From: Azospirillum agricola | GTDB taxonomy: Bacteria; Pseudomonadota; Alphaproteobacteria; Azospirillales; Azospirillaceae | Assembly (NCBI RefSeq): GCF_017876095.1 | Contig: NZ_JAGINM010000007.1 | Location: forward strand, 186,001 to 250,000 | Length of the DNA stretch: 64,000 nt | Direction: 5' to 3' | In this document: one piece after another, positions 18,216-27,890 of the stretch | How the letters are laid out: the number at the start of each line of letters is the position of its first letter | Position numbering within the stretch: position 1 is the first letter of the stretch | Notes under the pieces: model-generated | Seen by the model: only the letters and a program-made list of their open reading frames with translations | Databases searched by the model: none | What the model was told of the DNA's origin: nothing | Translations under genes and position numbers: made by a program

Positions 18216-19310
18216 ATGTATTCCTCGCCCACGCTCTCCCGCTACATCGGCCGCCAGTTCATCCTGTGGTTCTGCCTGCTGATGGTGATCCTGCTGTCGA
18301 TCGTGCTGCTGCTCGACGTCGTCGAGCTGCTGCGCCGCGCGGGCACCAAGCCGAACGTCACCTTCGGCCTCGTCGTGCAGATGGCGCTGCTGAAGCTGCC
18401 GGAGATCGGCCAGCAGATCTTCCCCTTCGTCATCCTGTTCGCCGGCATGTTCACCTTCTGGCGCCTGACCCGCAGCGCCGAGCTGGTGGTCGCCCGCGCG
18501 GTCGGCGTGTCGGCCTGGCAGTTCCTGATGCCGGTGCTGATCGCCGCCGCCGCCATCGGGGTGGTCAAGGTGACGGTGATCAACCCGGTCGGCGCCGTCT
18601 TCATCGCCAAGTACGACCAGCTTCAGGACCGCTACCTGAAGATGAAGTCCAACACGCTGAACATCTCGCGCTCCGGCCTGTGGCTGCGGCAGAGCAGCGA
18701 GAAGGAGCAGTTCTTCATCCACGCGGAGCTGGTCAACCCGGTGACGTTCGAGATGACGAACGTGATCGTCTTCCTGTTCGACGCCGACCAGAACTACCTG
18801 GGACGGGTCGATGCGCCGGGCGCCATCCTGAAGGACAAACGGTGGGAGCTGCATGACGCCGTGCTGAACCGGGCCAAGAAGGATCCGGAGACGCTGGCGA
18901 CCTACACCATCCCGACCGAGATGGACATGGCGACCATCGAGGAGAGCTTCGCCCCGCCCGAGACCATCTCCTTCTGGGATCTGCCGCGCTTCATCCACAC
19001 GCTGGAGACCACCGGATTCCCGGCGGTGCGGCACCGGCTGCATTACCAGTCGCTGCTGTCGCAGCCCTTCCTGTTCCTGGCGATGGTCCTGTTCGCCGCC
19101 GCCTTCTCGCTGCGGCTGCCCCGGCGCGGCGGCACCATGGCGATGGTCACCGGCGGGGTGCTGACCGGCTTCGTCCTGTTCGTCACCACCGACGTGGTGC
19201 GGACCTTCGGCATGTCGGAGACCATTCCGATCCTGATGGCGGCCTGGAGCCCGGCGGGCATCAGCCTGCTGCTGGGCACGGCGGCCCTGCTGCATCTCGA
19301 GGACGGCTGA
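18216..19310 (+). CDS. lptG: LPS export ABC transporter permease LptG
   Basis: 364 residues: membrane helices at both ends (SRYIGRQFILWFCLLMVILL; LFLAMVLFAAAFSLRLPR, GGVLTGFVLFVTTDVVRTFG) around a periplasmic beta-jellyroll domain. The start TLSRYIGRQF and the DVVELLRRA segment are LptG-like rather than LptF-like. With LptF and LptB it extracts lipopolysaccharide from the inner membrane. In many alphaproteobacteria lptF precedes and lptD follows; here surA follows directly and no lptF or lptD is present. Confidence 0.9.
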   Translation: MYSSPTLSRYIGRQFILWFCLLMVILLSIVLLLDVVELLRRAGTKPNVTFGLVVQMALLKLPEIGQQIFPFVILFAGMFTFWRLTRSAELVVARAVGVSAWQFLMPVLIAAAAIGVVKVTVINPVGAVFIAKYDQLQDRYLKMKSNTLNISRSGLWLRQSSEKEQFFIHAELVNPVTFEMTNVIVFLFDADQNYLGRVDAPGAILKDKRWELHDAVLNRAKKDPETLATYTIPTEMDMATIEESFAPPETISFWDLPRFIHTLETTGFPAVRHRLHYQSLLSQPFLFLAMVLFAAAFSLRLPRRGGTMAMVTGGVLTGFVLFVTTDVVRTFGMSETIPILMAAWSPAGISLLLGTAALLHLEDG

Positions 19311-19463
19311 TGCCCCGCCTCCCGGCATCCCCGGGGGCGTCCCCGGGGGCGTCCTGGGACGAAACGCCACAATTCCGCCCCGGACAGAGGGCATAGGATT
19401 TCGTTTGCAGAGGCCCTAACCCGGCCGTATGAACGGGCAACCTGTTTTTGGAGCTGGAGCACC

Positions 19464-20894
19464 ATGCCGAGTTTGCGAGCCGTCCGGTCGGCCTTTGCCG
19501 TGGCGACCGCCTGTGCCGTCCTGGCCCTTCCCGCCATGGCGCAGACGACCAAGCCGCCCGCCGCGAAGACCCAGGGCAGTGCGGCCGCGACGCCGGGCGG
19601 CGAGCGCATCGCCGCCGTCGTCAACGACGAGGTGATCTCGTACTCCGACGTCAACGCGCGCATCCGGCTGGCCCTGCTCAACACCGGCACCCAGGAAAGC
19701 CAGGAGACGCGGCAGCGGCTGACCCCGCAGGTGATCCGCCAGCTGGTGGACGAGCGGCTTCAGCTCCAGGAGGCCAAGCGGTCGGGGGTCTCCATCTCCC
19801 AGAACGAGATCGACGAGGCGATCAAGCGCATCGCCGAGCAGAACCGCATCAGCCGTCCGCAGCTCGAGACGATGCTCAAGAACCAGGGCATCCCGGTCTC
19901 GACCCTGAGCGAGCAGGTCCGCGCGCTGCTGGCGTGGCAGCGGGTGATGAGCCGCCGCGTCCGCCAGGAGGTCGTGATCGGCGAGGAGGAGGTCGACGCC
20001 GCGATGGAGCGGCTGAAGGCCAACATCGGCAAGCCCGAGTATCTGCTGGCCGAGATCTTCCTGGCGGTCGACACCCCCGACCAGGAGGACGAGGTGCGCC
20101 GCACCGCCGACCGTCTGCTCGAGGAGGTCCGGCGGGGCGGCAATTTCCCGGCGCTGGCCCGGCAGTTCTCGCAGTCGGCCGGCGCCGCGTCGGGTGGCGA
20201 CCTGGGCTGGGTCCGCACCGGCGAGATGTCGGCCGAAATCGACCGCGCGCTGGCGACCATGCGTCCCGGCCAGCTGTCGCCGCCGGTCCGCACGGCGACC
20301 GGCTACCACATCCTGCTGGTGCGCGGGCAGCGCCCCTTCGGCAGCACCGGCGGCGAGATGCAGGCCGCTCCGCCGCCGCCGCCGCGCCCGCAGCCGCGCC
20401 CGGACATCGCCAGGGCGTCGGTCAACATGAAGCAGATCGTCATGCCGATCGCTTCCAAGGAAGACGCGAAGTCGGTCAAGGACGCCGCCGAGAAGCTGCG
20501 CAAGACGATCAAGAGCTGCACCGATTTCGAGGCCAAGGCCAAGGCCACCGGCGTCCCGGAATCCGGCGACATGGGCACCTTGCGGGTCAAGGACCTGCCG
20601 CCCGGCCTCCAGCAGCTCGCCGTCGGCATCCCGCTCGGCCAGCCGAGCCCGGTGCTGCTGAGCCCGGCCGCCGCCGTCATCCTGATCGTCTGCAAGCGGG
20701 ATGTGCCGATGATCCAGCCGCCGCCGGAGGCCCAGCCGGCTCCCCCCCCGCCGGCGCCGACTCCCGTCAAGGAGGCCAAGCTGCCGGGCCGCGAGGAGGT
20801 CGAGCATGACCTGATGAACGAGCGCGCCGACCTGCTGGCCCGCCGCTATCTGCGCGACCTGCGCCGCTCGGCCTTCATCGAGGTGCGCGTCTGA
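19464..20894 (+). CDS. surA: Periplasmic chaperone/peptidyl-prolyl isomerase SurA
   Basis: 476 residues with a signal peptide (VRSAFAVATACAVLALPAMA). A SurA N-terminal domain (ERIAAVVNDEVISYSDVNAR) is followed by a parvulin domain (EYLLAEIFLAVD, ARQFSQSAGAASGGDLGWV, TGYHILLVRGQRP). A second, diverged isomerase-like domain (SVNMKQIVMPIASKEDAKS, ESGDMGTLRVKDLPPGLQQ) lies between proline-rich linkers. It escorts outer-membrane proteins to the BAM complex. The TGA stop overlaps the pdxA start (TGATG). Confidence 0.92.
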   Translation: MPSLRAVRSAFAVATACAVLALPAMAQTTKPPAAKTQGSAAATPGGERIAAVVNDEVISYSDVNARIRLALLNTGTQESQETRQRLTPQVIRQLVDERLQLQEAKRSGVSISQNEIDEAIKRIAEQNRISRPQLETMLKNQGIPVSTLSEQVRALLAWQRVMSRRVRQEVVIGEEEVDAAMERLKANIGKPEYLLAEIFLAVDTPDQEDEVRRTADRLLEEVRRGGNFPALARQFSQSAGAASGGDLGWVRTGEMSAEIDRALATMRPGQLSPPVRTATGYHILLVRGQRPFGSTGGEMQAAPPPPPRPQPRPDIARASVNMKQIVMPIASKEDAKSVKDAAEKLRKTIKSCTDFEAKAKATGVPESGDMGTLRVKDLPPGLQQLAVGIPLGQPSPVLLSPAAAVILIVCKRDVPMIQPPPEAQPAPPPPAPTPVKEAKLPGREEVEHDLMNERADLLARRYLRDLRRSAFIEVRV

Positions 20895-21928
20895 TGGGCG
20901 CCCCGCCGGACCGCCGCCCGCCCGATGGACCGCCGCTGGCCGTCACCATGGGCGAGCCGGCGGGAATCGGCGGGGACATCACGCTGAAGGCCTGGGAGTC
21001 GCGCCGCGACACCGGGCTTCCTCCCTTCGTCCTTCTCGACGATCCGGCGCGGCTGGCGGCCCTGGCCGCCCGGCTGGGGCTGAACGTGCCGGTGCGCGCC
21101 GTCGCGTCGGCCGCCGAGGCGGTCGCGCTCTTCGACAACGCATTGCCGGTGTTGCCGGTCGCGCTGGCGGCGCCGGTCGTGGCCGGCCGTCCGGATCCGG
21201 CGAACGGCGCCGCCGTGATCGCCAGCATCGACCGGGCGGTCGCCTTGGTCCGGGCCGGGGAGGCGTCGGCGGTCGTCACCAACCCCATCCAGAAATCGGC
21301 GCTCTACGCCGCCGGCTTCCGGCATCCCGGCCACACCGAATATCTGGCGCATCTCGCCGGGCTGGCGGACGAGCCGATCATGATGCTGGCCGCGGCGGAT
21401 CTGCGCGTCGTCCCGGTCACCATCCACGTCTCGCTGCGCGAGGCGGTGGAGCGGTTGAGCGCCTCCGCCATCGTCCACGCCGGGCGGGTGACGGCGGCGG
21501 CGCTGGTTCGCGACTTCGGCATCGCCCGTCCGCGTCTGGCGGTGGCGGCCCTGAACCCGCACGCGGGGGAGGGCGGGGCGATGGGGCGCGAGGAGATCGA
21601 CGTCATCGAGCCGGCGGTCGCCGCCCTGCGCGCCGAGGGGATCGGGGTCGTCGGGCCGCGCCCGTCCGACACCCTGTTCCACGCGGCGGCGCGGTCGGGT
21701 TTCGACGCGGCGCTGTGCATGTACCACGACCAGGCGCTGATTCCGCTGAAGACGGTCGATTTCGACAGCGGCGTGAACATCACGCTTGGTCTTCCCTTCG
21801 TCCGCACCTCGCCCGACCACGGCACGGCGCTCGACATCGCCGGCACGGGGAAGGCCGGCGCGGTCAGTCTGATCGAAGCGATGAGGACGGCCGACCGGAT
21901 GGCGCGCAACCGGCGCGCTGGGGCATAA
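20894..21928 (+). CDS. pdxA: 4-hydroxythreonine-4-phosphate dehydrogenase
   Basis: 344 residues, translationally coupled to surA. Diagnostic segments are GEPAGIGGDITLKAW, the metal-binding RHPGHTEYLAHL, LNPHAGEGGAMGREEID and CMYHDQALIPLKTVDF. It oxidises 4-phosphohydroxy-L-threonine for pyridoxal phosphate synthesis; PdxJ, the next enzyme, is encoded at 25829-26563. ksgA, which commonly follows pdxA in this lineage, is not present here. Confidence 0.96.
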   Translation: MGAPPDRRPPDGPPLAVTMGEPAGIGGDITLKAWESRRDTGLPPFVLLDDPARLAALAARLGLNVPVRAVASAAEAVALFDNALPVLPVALAAPVVAGRPDPANGAAVIASIDRAVALVRAGEASAVVTNPIQKSALYAAGFRHPGHTEYLAHLAGLADEPIMMLAAADLRVVPVTIHVSLREAVERLSASAIVHAGRVTAAALVRDFGIARPRLAVAALNPHAGEGGAMGREEIDVIEPAVAALRAEGIGVVGPRPSDTLFHAAARSGFDAALCMYHDQALIPLKTVDFDSGVNITLGLPFVRTSPDHGTALDIAGTGKAGAVSLIEAMRTADRMARNRRAGA

Positions 21929-22030
21929 AAGGCGGCCTGCGCCTCAGTCCGACGCCGCTCGACGGGCCGACGCCGCCCGACCAGCATGGCCGGGTTTCCC
22001 CCGGCATCGCCATCGCAGGCGGTCGCGGAT

Positions 22031-22049
22031 GCCCGGCGCGAGGCCGGGC
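22031..22049. terminator. Hairpin between convergent pdxA and NYN genes
   Basis: GCCCGGC (22031-22037), loop GCGAG, GCCGGGC (22043-22049): a perfect 7-bp stem in the convergent gap. There is no T-run, so it may be a REP-like palindrome or a weak, possibly Rho-assisted, terminator. Confidence 0.45.
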
Positions 22050-22077
22050 AGGACGAGTGGGAATGGATGCCCGGCGC

Positions 22078-22731
22078 TCAGCTGTGGTCGTCGGGGTCGT
22101 ACATCGACGGCGCGTTGTGCTGGGGGTGATGGTCGTGGTAGCTGGCGGCGGGCGGCTCGCGGTGGTGATGCTGCCGCGCGATGAAGGGCGCCAGATCCTG
22201 CAACTCGATGAAGTTGTCGGCCTGCCGGCGCAGTTCGTCGGCGACCATCGGCGGCTGCGAGCGGACCGTGCTGATCACGCTGACGCGCACGCCCTTGCGC
22301 TGCACCGCCTCGACCAGCCGGCGGAAATCGCCGTCGCCCGAGAAGAGCAGGATGTGGTCGACGCGGTCGGCGATCTCCATGACGTCGATGGCCAGCTCGA
22401 TGTCCATGTTGCCTTTGATCTTGCGCCGGCCCGACGCGTCGGTGAACTCCTTGGTCGGCTTGGTCACCATGGTGTAGCCGTTGTAGTCCAGCCAATCGAC
22501 CAGCGGACGGATTGGCGAGTACTCCTGGTCTTCAACCAATGCGGTATAATAGAAGGCGCGAACCAACCTTCCCTCGCCGGCGAAACCATCGCGCAATCTT
22601 TTGTAGTCTATGTCGAAGCCGAGTGATCGCGCCGCGGCGTAAAGATTGGCCCCATCAATGAACAGGGCGAGACGTTCTTCCTTGTAGAACAATTTGCTGA
22701 CGTCGCGCGGCAATGTTGTGCTGCGTTCCAA
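22078..22731 (-). CDS. NYN-domain (LabA/DUF88) nuclease-fold protein
   Basis: 217 residues from TTG 22731, supported by AAAGGA seven bases upstream; the first ATG in frame is inside the domain. The PIN-like NYN core shows the acidic metal-site pattern: LALFIDGANLY, KGNMDIELAIDVMEIADRVD and ILLFSGDGDFRRLVEAVQRK. The C-terminal 30 residues are rich in histidine, proline and aspartate (HHHREPPAASYHDHHPQHN). Family members are thought to be RNases; the target is unknown. Confidence 0.88.
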   Translation of the reverse strand: MERSTTLPRDVSKLFYKEERLALFIDGANLYAAARSLGFDIDYKRLRDGFAGEGRLVRAFYYTALVEDQEYSPIRPLVDWLDYNGYTMVTKPTKEFTDASGRRKIKGNMDIELAIDVMEIADRVDHILLFSGDGDFRRLVEAVQRKGVRVSVISTVRSQPPMVADELRRQADNFIELQDLAPFIARQHHHREPPAASYHDHHPQHNAPSMYDPDDHS

Positions 22732-22899
22732 TGTCGTAATCCTTTCGTGAGCGCTTGGAATATATGGTCGAAAATAGAATATCGCTATATCCCTGTTGTG
22801 AAATTAGTGCATGCTGACCGCCCCGACAAGGGGTGATGTCCCTAATACGGGGCCAGCGGCTTTTCTCCTGCGCGGAAGCCGTGAAATGTCCTGTTCGCG

Positions 22900-22927
22900 C
22901 TTGCGCCGACCGGGCCGGGTCTATACA
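22900..22927 (+). promoter_or_regulatory. Possible rpoZ promoter
   Basis: CTTGCG at 22900-22905 and TATACA at 22922-22927 are 16 bases apart and lie 37 bases before the rpoZ start, a layout typical of alphaproteobacterial housekeeping promoters. Judged by eye only. Confidence 0.35.
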
Positions 22928-22963
22928 GTCAAGGACCTCCTCTGAAGCCGGAGTTCGTTTGGC

Positions 22964-23398
22964 ATGGCCCGCGTTACCGTTGAAGATTGCGTCCTGAAGG
23001 TTCCGAACCGTTTCGAGCTGGTGATGATGGCCGCTCAGCGCGCCCGTGAGGTGGCTTCCGGCGCCCCGCTGTCCATCGACCGCGACAACGACAAGAACCC
23101 AGTCGTGGCGCTCCGCGAGATCGCGGACGAGACGGTGTCGCTCGACTATCTCAAGAACGCCCTGATCAAGGGCCACCAGAAGCATGTCGAGCCCGACGAG
23201 CCCGAGGAGGAAATCGTCGAGCTGATGGCCGGCGAGAACGACTGGGCGGCGCGCGGCAACAACTCGCTGGGCGACGAGGACGGCATGAGCGAGAGCGACG
23301 GCGAGGAGCTCGACGAGGGCGATGACGTCGCCGCCGACATGGATGCCGAGCCGGGCGCCGGCTTCAGCATGACCGAGGATGGCGACGGGGACATCTGA
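22964..23398 (+). CDS. rpoZ: RNA polymerase omega subunit with a long acidic tail
   Basis: 144 residues. Residues 1-65 are the omega fold ([32 protein letters not shown]). From about residue 70 the protein is highly acidic ([17 protein letters not shown], then [19 protein letters not shown]). Omega stabilises the beta' subunit and helps ppGpp binding in some bacteria. The (p)ppGpp enzyme gene follows 94 bases downstream in the same direction, a conserved pairing. Confidence 0.95.
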   Translation: MARVTVEDCVLKVPNRFELVMMAAQRAREVASGAPLSIDRDNDKNPVVALREIADETVSLDYLKNALIKGHQKHVEPDEPEEEIVELMAGENDWAARGNNSLGDEDGMSESDGEELDEGDDVAADMDAEPGAGFSMTEDGDGDI

Positions 23399-23492
23399 TC
23401 CTGGACGACGATCGGGCCGCTAGGGCGGGGGGCATCCGGCCACCCGGAGTTTTTCACGAAGAGGGGACGCCGCGCGCGTCGGGTCGGGCCGC

Positions 23493-25667
23493 ATGATCCG
23501 GCAGTACGAGCTTGTCGAGCGCGTCAAGGCGTATGATCCCTCGGCGGACGAGGATCTCCTCAACCGCGCCTACGTCTTCTCCATGAAGGCGCACGGGTCG
23601 CAGACGCGCGCGTCCGGCGACCCCTACTTCCTGCATCCCTTGGAAGTCGCCGGCATCCTCACCCAGATGAAGCTGGACGCCGGCACCATCGCCACGGCCC
23701 TGCTTCACGACACGGTCGAGGACACGGTCGCCACGCTCGAGGACATCGAGCGGGTGTTCGGCAAGGAGATCGCCCGGCTGGTCGACGGCGTCACCAAGCT
23801 GTCGCGCCTGGAACTGCACAGCGAGCAGGCCAAGCAGGCGGAGAATTTCCGCAAGCTGGTCATCGCCATGTCGGAGGACATCCGCGTCCTCCTGGTGAAG
23901 CTGGCCGACCGGCTCCACAACATGCGCACGCTCTTCCACCTGAAGAAGCCGGAAAAGCGCAAGCGCATCGCCCGCGAGACGATCGAGATCTACTCGCCGC
24001 TCGCCGAGCGCATCGGCATGCACAAGATCAAGGACGAGTTGGACGACCTCGCCTTCGCCGAGCTGAATCCCGACGCCCGCGACAGCATCCTGGCCCAGCT
24101 CGCCCGCCTGCGCACCGAGGGCGAGAGCCGCGTCCAGACCATCATCACCGAGCTGCGCGACGTGCTGGCGGAGGAGGGGCTGCCCGACGTTCCCGTCTCG
24201 GGGCGCGAGAAGTCGGCCTATTCGATCTGGCGCAAGCTCCAGCGCAAGAATGTCAGCTTCGAACAGCTCTCCGACATCATGGCCTTCCGCATCACCGTCA
24301 ACACGGTGGGGGAGTGCTATCAGGCGCTGGGTGTCGTCCACGCCCATTACCCGGTGGTGCCGGGGCGCTTCAAGGACTACATCTCGACGCCGAAGCCCAA
24401 CGGCTACCGCAGCCTGCACACCGGCGTGATCGGTCCCGGCCGCAACCGGATCGAGGTGCAGATCCGCACCAAGGACATGCACGAGATCGCCGAGCTGGGC
24501 GTCGCCGCCCACTGGGCCTACAAGCAGGATCACCAGCCGCGCACGACGGGCGGCGAATACCGCTGGCTGCGCGAACTGCTCGACATCCTGGAGCACGCGC
24601 AGAAGCCGGAAGAGTTCCTGGAGCACACCAAGCTCGAACTCTTCCAGGACCAGGTCTTCTGCTTCACGCCGAAGGGCGACCTGATCGCGCTGCCGCGCGG
24701 GGCGACCCCGGTCGATTTCGCCTACGCCGTCCACTCGCAGGTCGGCGACCATTGCGTCGGCGCCAAGATCAACGGCCGGATGCTGCCGCTGCGCACGCAG
24801 TTGCAGAACGGTGACCAGGTCGACATCGTCACCTCCAAGGCGCAGACCCCGGTTCCCGGCTGGGAGCGCTTCGTCGTCACCGGCAAGGCGCGGGCCCGCA
24901 TCCGCAAGTTCCTGCGCACCCAGCAGCGCGCCCAGTATGTCGAACTGGGGCGCGGCATGCTGATGCGGCAGTTCAAGTCGGAAGGCTACGAGTTCTCGGA
25001 AAAGTCGCTGGAAGCGGCCATCAAGATCTTCCAGCAACCGACGGTGGATGATCTGATGGCCGGCGTCGGTTCCGGCCTGCACACCGTGCGCGAGGTCTTC
25101 CACGCCGTCTTCCCCGGCCACAAGGCGCAGAACGCCCAGCCGGCGCTGCGCGACCTGGACGAGAAGGCGGCGCAGACCCAGAAGGCCAAGGCCAAGGCGC
25201 GCGGCAAGGAATCCCCGCTGCCGATCCGCGGCCTGATCCCCGGCATGGCGGTGCATTACGCCCGCTGCTGCCACCCGCTGCCGGGCGACCGCATCGTCGG
25301 CATCGTCACCACCGGCAAGGGCGTCACCATCCACACCATCGACTGCGAGACGCTGGAGAGCTTCCACGAATCGCCGGAGCGCTGGATCGACGTCTCCTGG
25401 GAAAGCGGCCAGGACACGCCGGAAGAGCATGTCGGCCGCATCACCGTGGTCATCGGCAACGAGCAGGGCTCGCTCGGCACGCTGTTCACCGTGATCGGCA
25501 AGAACCAGGGCAACATCATCCACCAGAAGATCACCAACCGCAGCACCGACTATTTCGAGCTGCTGATCGACATCGACGTGAAGGACGCCAAGCACCTGAC
25601 CAACATCATGGCGGCCCTGCGCGCGACCCCGGTCATCCATTCGGTGGAGCGGGCGCGGGGGCGCTGA
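23493..25667 (+). CDS. spoT: Bifunctional (p)ppGpp synthetase/hydrolase (RelA/SpoT homologue)
   Basis: 724 residues. The HD hydrolase domain (YFLHPLEVAGILTQM, ATALLHDTVEDTVAT; HD at residues 72-73) and the synthetase domain (SIWRKLQRKNVSFEQLSDI, ISTPKPNGYRSLHTGV) both look intact. TGS (DQVFCFTPKGDLIALPRGAT), zinc-finger-like (HYARCCHPLPGDRIVGI) and ACT domains follow. It sets the stringent-response alarmone level as the probable sole long Rsh enzyme. It follows rpoZ and precedes pdxJ. Confidence 0.96.
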   Translation: MIRQYELVERVKAYDPSADEDLLNRAYVFSMKAHGSQTRASGDPYFLHPLEVAGILTQMKLDAGTIATALLHDTVEDTVATLEDIERVFGKEIARLVDGVTKLSRLELHSEQAKQAENFRKLVIAMSEDIRVLLVKLADRLHNMRTLFHLKKPEKRKRIARETIEIYSPLAERIGMHKIKDELDDLAFAELNPDARDSILAQLARLRTEGESRVQTIITELRDVLAEEGLPDVPVSGREKSAYSIWRKLQRKNVSFEQLSDIMAFRITVNTVGECYQALGVVHAHYPVVPGRFKDYISTPKPNGYRSLHTGVIGPGRNRIEVQIRTKDMHEIAELGVAAHWAYKQDHQPRTTGGEYRWLRELLDILEHAQKPEEFLEHTKLELFQDQVFCFTPKGDLIALPRGATPVDFAYAVHSQVGDHCVGAKINGRMLPLRTQLQNGDQVDIVTSKAQTPVPGWERFVVTGKARARIRKFLRTQQRAQYVELGRGMLMRQFKSEGYEFSEKSLEAAIKIFQQPTVDDLMAGVGSGLHTVREVFHAVFPGHKAQNAQPALRDLDEKAAQTQKAKAKARGKESPLPIRGLIPGMAVHYARCCHPLPGDRIVGIVTTGKGVTIHTIDCETLESFHESPERWIDVSWESGQDTPEEHVGRITVVIGNEQGSLGTLFTVIGKNQGNIIHQKITNRSTDYFELLIDIDVKDAKHLTNIMAALRATPVIHSVERARGR

Positions 25668-25828
25668 CGCCCGCGCGCCGGCCGGCGCTGTCCGATATCC
25701 CCGTCGGCAATGGGCGGAAACGGCCGCATCGGGCGTGACGCGACGCCCCGTCACCGCTATATAGACGGAATCGCCCGGTGTCCCGCAACGGCCGGCCCGT
25801 GATGGTAGGGGCCGTTTGGAGTGCTTTG

Positions 25829-26563
25829 ATGTCCCGTTTCCTGCGCCTCGGCGTGAACATCGACCATGTGGCGACCGTCCGCAACGCGCGCGGGGGGGCG
25901 CATCCCGACCCCGTGCGCGCGGCGCTGCTCGCCATCGAGGCCGGTGCCGACGGCATCACCGCCCATCTGCGCGAGGACCGGCGCCACATCACCGACCGCG
26001 ACATCGAACGGCTGGTGGCCGAGATCAGCCGCCCGCTGAATTTCGAGATGGCGGCGACCGACGAGATGCTGGGCATCGCGCTGCGCCACAAGCCGCACGC
26101 CGCCTGCCTCGTTCCGGAGAAGCGCACCGAGGTGACGACCGAGGGCGGGCTCGACGTGATCGGCAACACCGCCGCCCTGGCGCGCCCGATCGGCGAGCTG
26201 GGCGGCGCCGGCATCCGCGTCTCCCTGTTCATCGACCCCGAGCCGGCGCAGCTCGATGCCGCGAAGGCGCTCGGCGCCCCGGTGGTGGAACTGCACACCG
26301 GCGCCTATTGCGACGCCGAGACCCCGGAGGCGCGGGCCCGCGAGCTGGAGCGCATCGTCCGCGCCGCCGCCCACGCCGAGGCCATCGGGCTGGAGTGCCA
26401 CGCCGGGCACGGGTTGAGCTACGCCACGGTCGGGCCGGTCGCCGCGATTCCGACCATCGTCGAGCTGAACATCGGCCATTTCCTGATCGGCGAGGCGATC
26501 TTCGTCGGGCTGACCAACGCCATCGCCCGCATGCGCGGGGCGATGAAGGCGGCCCGCCCATGA
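25829..26563 (+). CDS. pdxJ: Pyridoxine 5'-phosphate synthase
   Basis: 244 residues, starting at ATG 25829 (GGAG upstream) so that the protein opens with the family's [20 protein letters not shown]. Other motifs: [44 protein letters not shown] and [17 protein letters not shown]. It condenses 3-amino-2-oxopropyl phosphate and deoxyxylulose phosphate to pyridoxine phosphate. Its stop overlaps the acpS start. Confidence 0.96.
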   Translation: MSRFLRLGVNIDHVATVRNARGGAHPDPVRAALLAIEAGADGITAHLREDRRHITDRDIERLVAEISRPLNFEMAATDEMLGIALRHKPHAACLVPEKRTEVTTEGGLDVIGNTAALARPIGELGGAGIRVSLFIDPEPAQLDAAKALGAPVVELHTGAYCDAETPEARARELERIVRAAAHAEAIGLECHAGHGLSYATVGPVAAIPTIVELNIGHFLIGEAIFVGLTNAIARMRGAMKAARP

Positions 26564-27048
26564 TGATGGGAGCCGGCATGATTCCAGGCCTGATCCTCGG
26601 CATCGGCAACGATCTGATCGACATCCGCCGCGTCGAGAAATCGCTGGAACGCTTCGGCGCGCGCTTCATCGAGCGCATTTTCACCGAGGTCGAGCAGGCG
26701 AAGTCGGAGCGTCGCGCCGGCTCAGCCGGGCGTCACAGCGCGCGGGCGTCGAGCTACGCCAAGCGCTTCGCCGCCAAGGAGGCGTGTTCCAAGGCGCTCG
26801 GCACCGGTTTCCGCGACGGGGTGTTCTGGCGCGACATGGGGGTGGTCAACCTGCCGTCCGGGCAGCCGACCATGATCCTCACCGGCGGCGCGCTGGAACG
26901 GCTCCAGGCGATCACGCCGCCCGGCATGCGGGCCCGCATCCATGTGACCCTGACCGACGAGTATCCGATGGCGGAAGCCTTCGTCATCATCAGCGCCGAA
27001 CCCGAGACGGCGACGACCCTTCCCACCGACACGGCGAACCCAGCATGA
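26560..27048 (+). CDS. acpS: Holo-[acyl-carrier-protein] synthase
   Basis: 162 residues if ATG 26560 is used; further in-frame ATGs at 26563, 26566 and 26578 are possible, the last giving the usual [20 protein letters not shown] opening. Key motifs: GIGNDLIDI with the magnesium-binding Asp, and [18 protein letters not shown]. It attaches phosphopantetheine to ACP. pdxJ-acpS-lepB-rnc-era is a conserved alphaproteobacterial order. The stop overlaps the lepB ATG. Confidence 0.94.
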   Translation: MMMGAGMIPGLILGIGNDLIDIRRVEKSLERFGARFIERIFTEVEQAKSERRAGSAGRHSARASSYAKRFAAKEACSKALGTGFRDGVFWRDMGVVNLPSGQPTMILTGGALERLQAITPPGMRARIHVTLTDEYPMAEAFVIISAEPETATTLPTDTANPA

Positions 27049-27812
27049 CTTTCCAGAAGGACACGGCGACCTCCGCCAAGCCCAAGGACTCCGGCTTCGC
27101 CGAGACGGTGAAGACGGTGCTCTACGCCGTGCTGATCGCCTTCGGCGTGCGCACCTTCGCCTTCGAGCCGTTCAACATCCCGTCCGGGTCGATGATCCCG
27201 ACGCTGCTGATCGGCGACTATCTGTTCGTCTCGAAATTCTCCTACGGCTACAGCAAGCACACCGTCTCCTTCGGCGTGCCGCTGTTCGAGGGGCGCATCT
27301 TCGGCGGCCTGCCGGAGCGCGGCGACGTGGCGGTGTTCAAGCTGCCGCGCGACAACAAGACCGACTACATCAAGCGCGTCATCGGCCTGCCCGGCGACAC
27401 GATCCAGATGATCGGCGGCGTGCTGCACATCAACGGCCAGCCGGTGAAGCGCGAGCGCATCGAGGATTACGTCTCGCAGGACGGGCTCGGCCGCACGGTG
27501 CGCACCGCCCAGTACGCCGAGACGCTGCCCAACGGCCGCACCCACCGGATCATCGAGGAGTCGGACAACGGCCCGCTCGACAACACGCCGGCCTACAAGG
27601 TGCCCGAGAACCATGTCTTCATGATGGGCGACAACCGCGACAACTCGCTGGACAGCCGGGTGCCGGCCCAGGTCGGGTTCGTGCCGGTGGAAAATCTGGT
27701 CGGTCGCGCCGAATTCCTTTTCTTCTCCCTCGACGAAGGCACCCGCTTCTTCGAGGTGTGGCGCTGGCCGGTGGATCTCCGGTTCAGCCGCCTGTTCAGC
27801 GGAGTCCGGTAA
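27045..27812 (+). CDS. lepB: Signal peptidase I
   Basis: 255 residues. One N-terminal membrane segment ([16 protein letters not shown]) is followed by the catalytic Ser in [20 protein letters not shown] and Lys in [16 protein letters not shown]. Box E reads [13 protein letters not shown]. It removes Sec and Tat signal peptides at the outer face of the inner membrane. It overlaps acpS by four bases and abuts rnc. Confidence 0.96.
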   Translation: MTFQKDTATSAKPKDSGFAETVKTVLYAVLIAFGVRTFAFEPFNIPSGSMIPTLLIGDYLFVSKFSYGYSKHTVSFGVPLFEGRIFGGLPERGDVAVFKLPRDNKTDYIKRVIGLPGDTIQMIGGVLHINGQPVKRERIEDYVSQDGLGRTVRTAQYAETLPNGRTHRIIEESDNGPLDNTPAYKVPENHVFMMGDNRDNSLDSRVPAQVGFVPVENLVGRAEFLFFSLDEGTRFFEVWRWPVDLRFSRLFSGVR

Positions 27813-27890
27813 TTGACAGAGGATCGGACGGCGTCCACGCAGAACGTTGCGGACGCCGGTCATGGAAAGCACACGGAGGAATCGGCGGAC

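Noticed and set aside
19329..19352. Tandem CCCCGGGGGCGT repeat between lptG and surA as a regulatory array
   Set aside because: Only two short copies in GC-rich DNA; more likely a simple hairpin-forming spacer.
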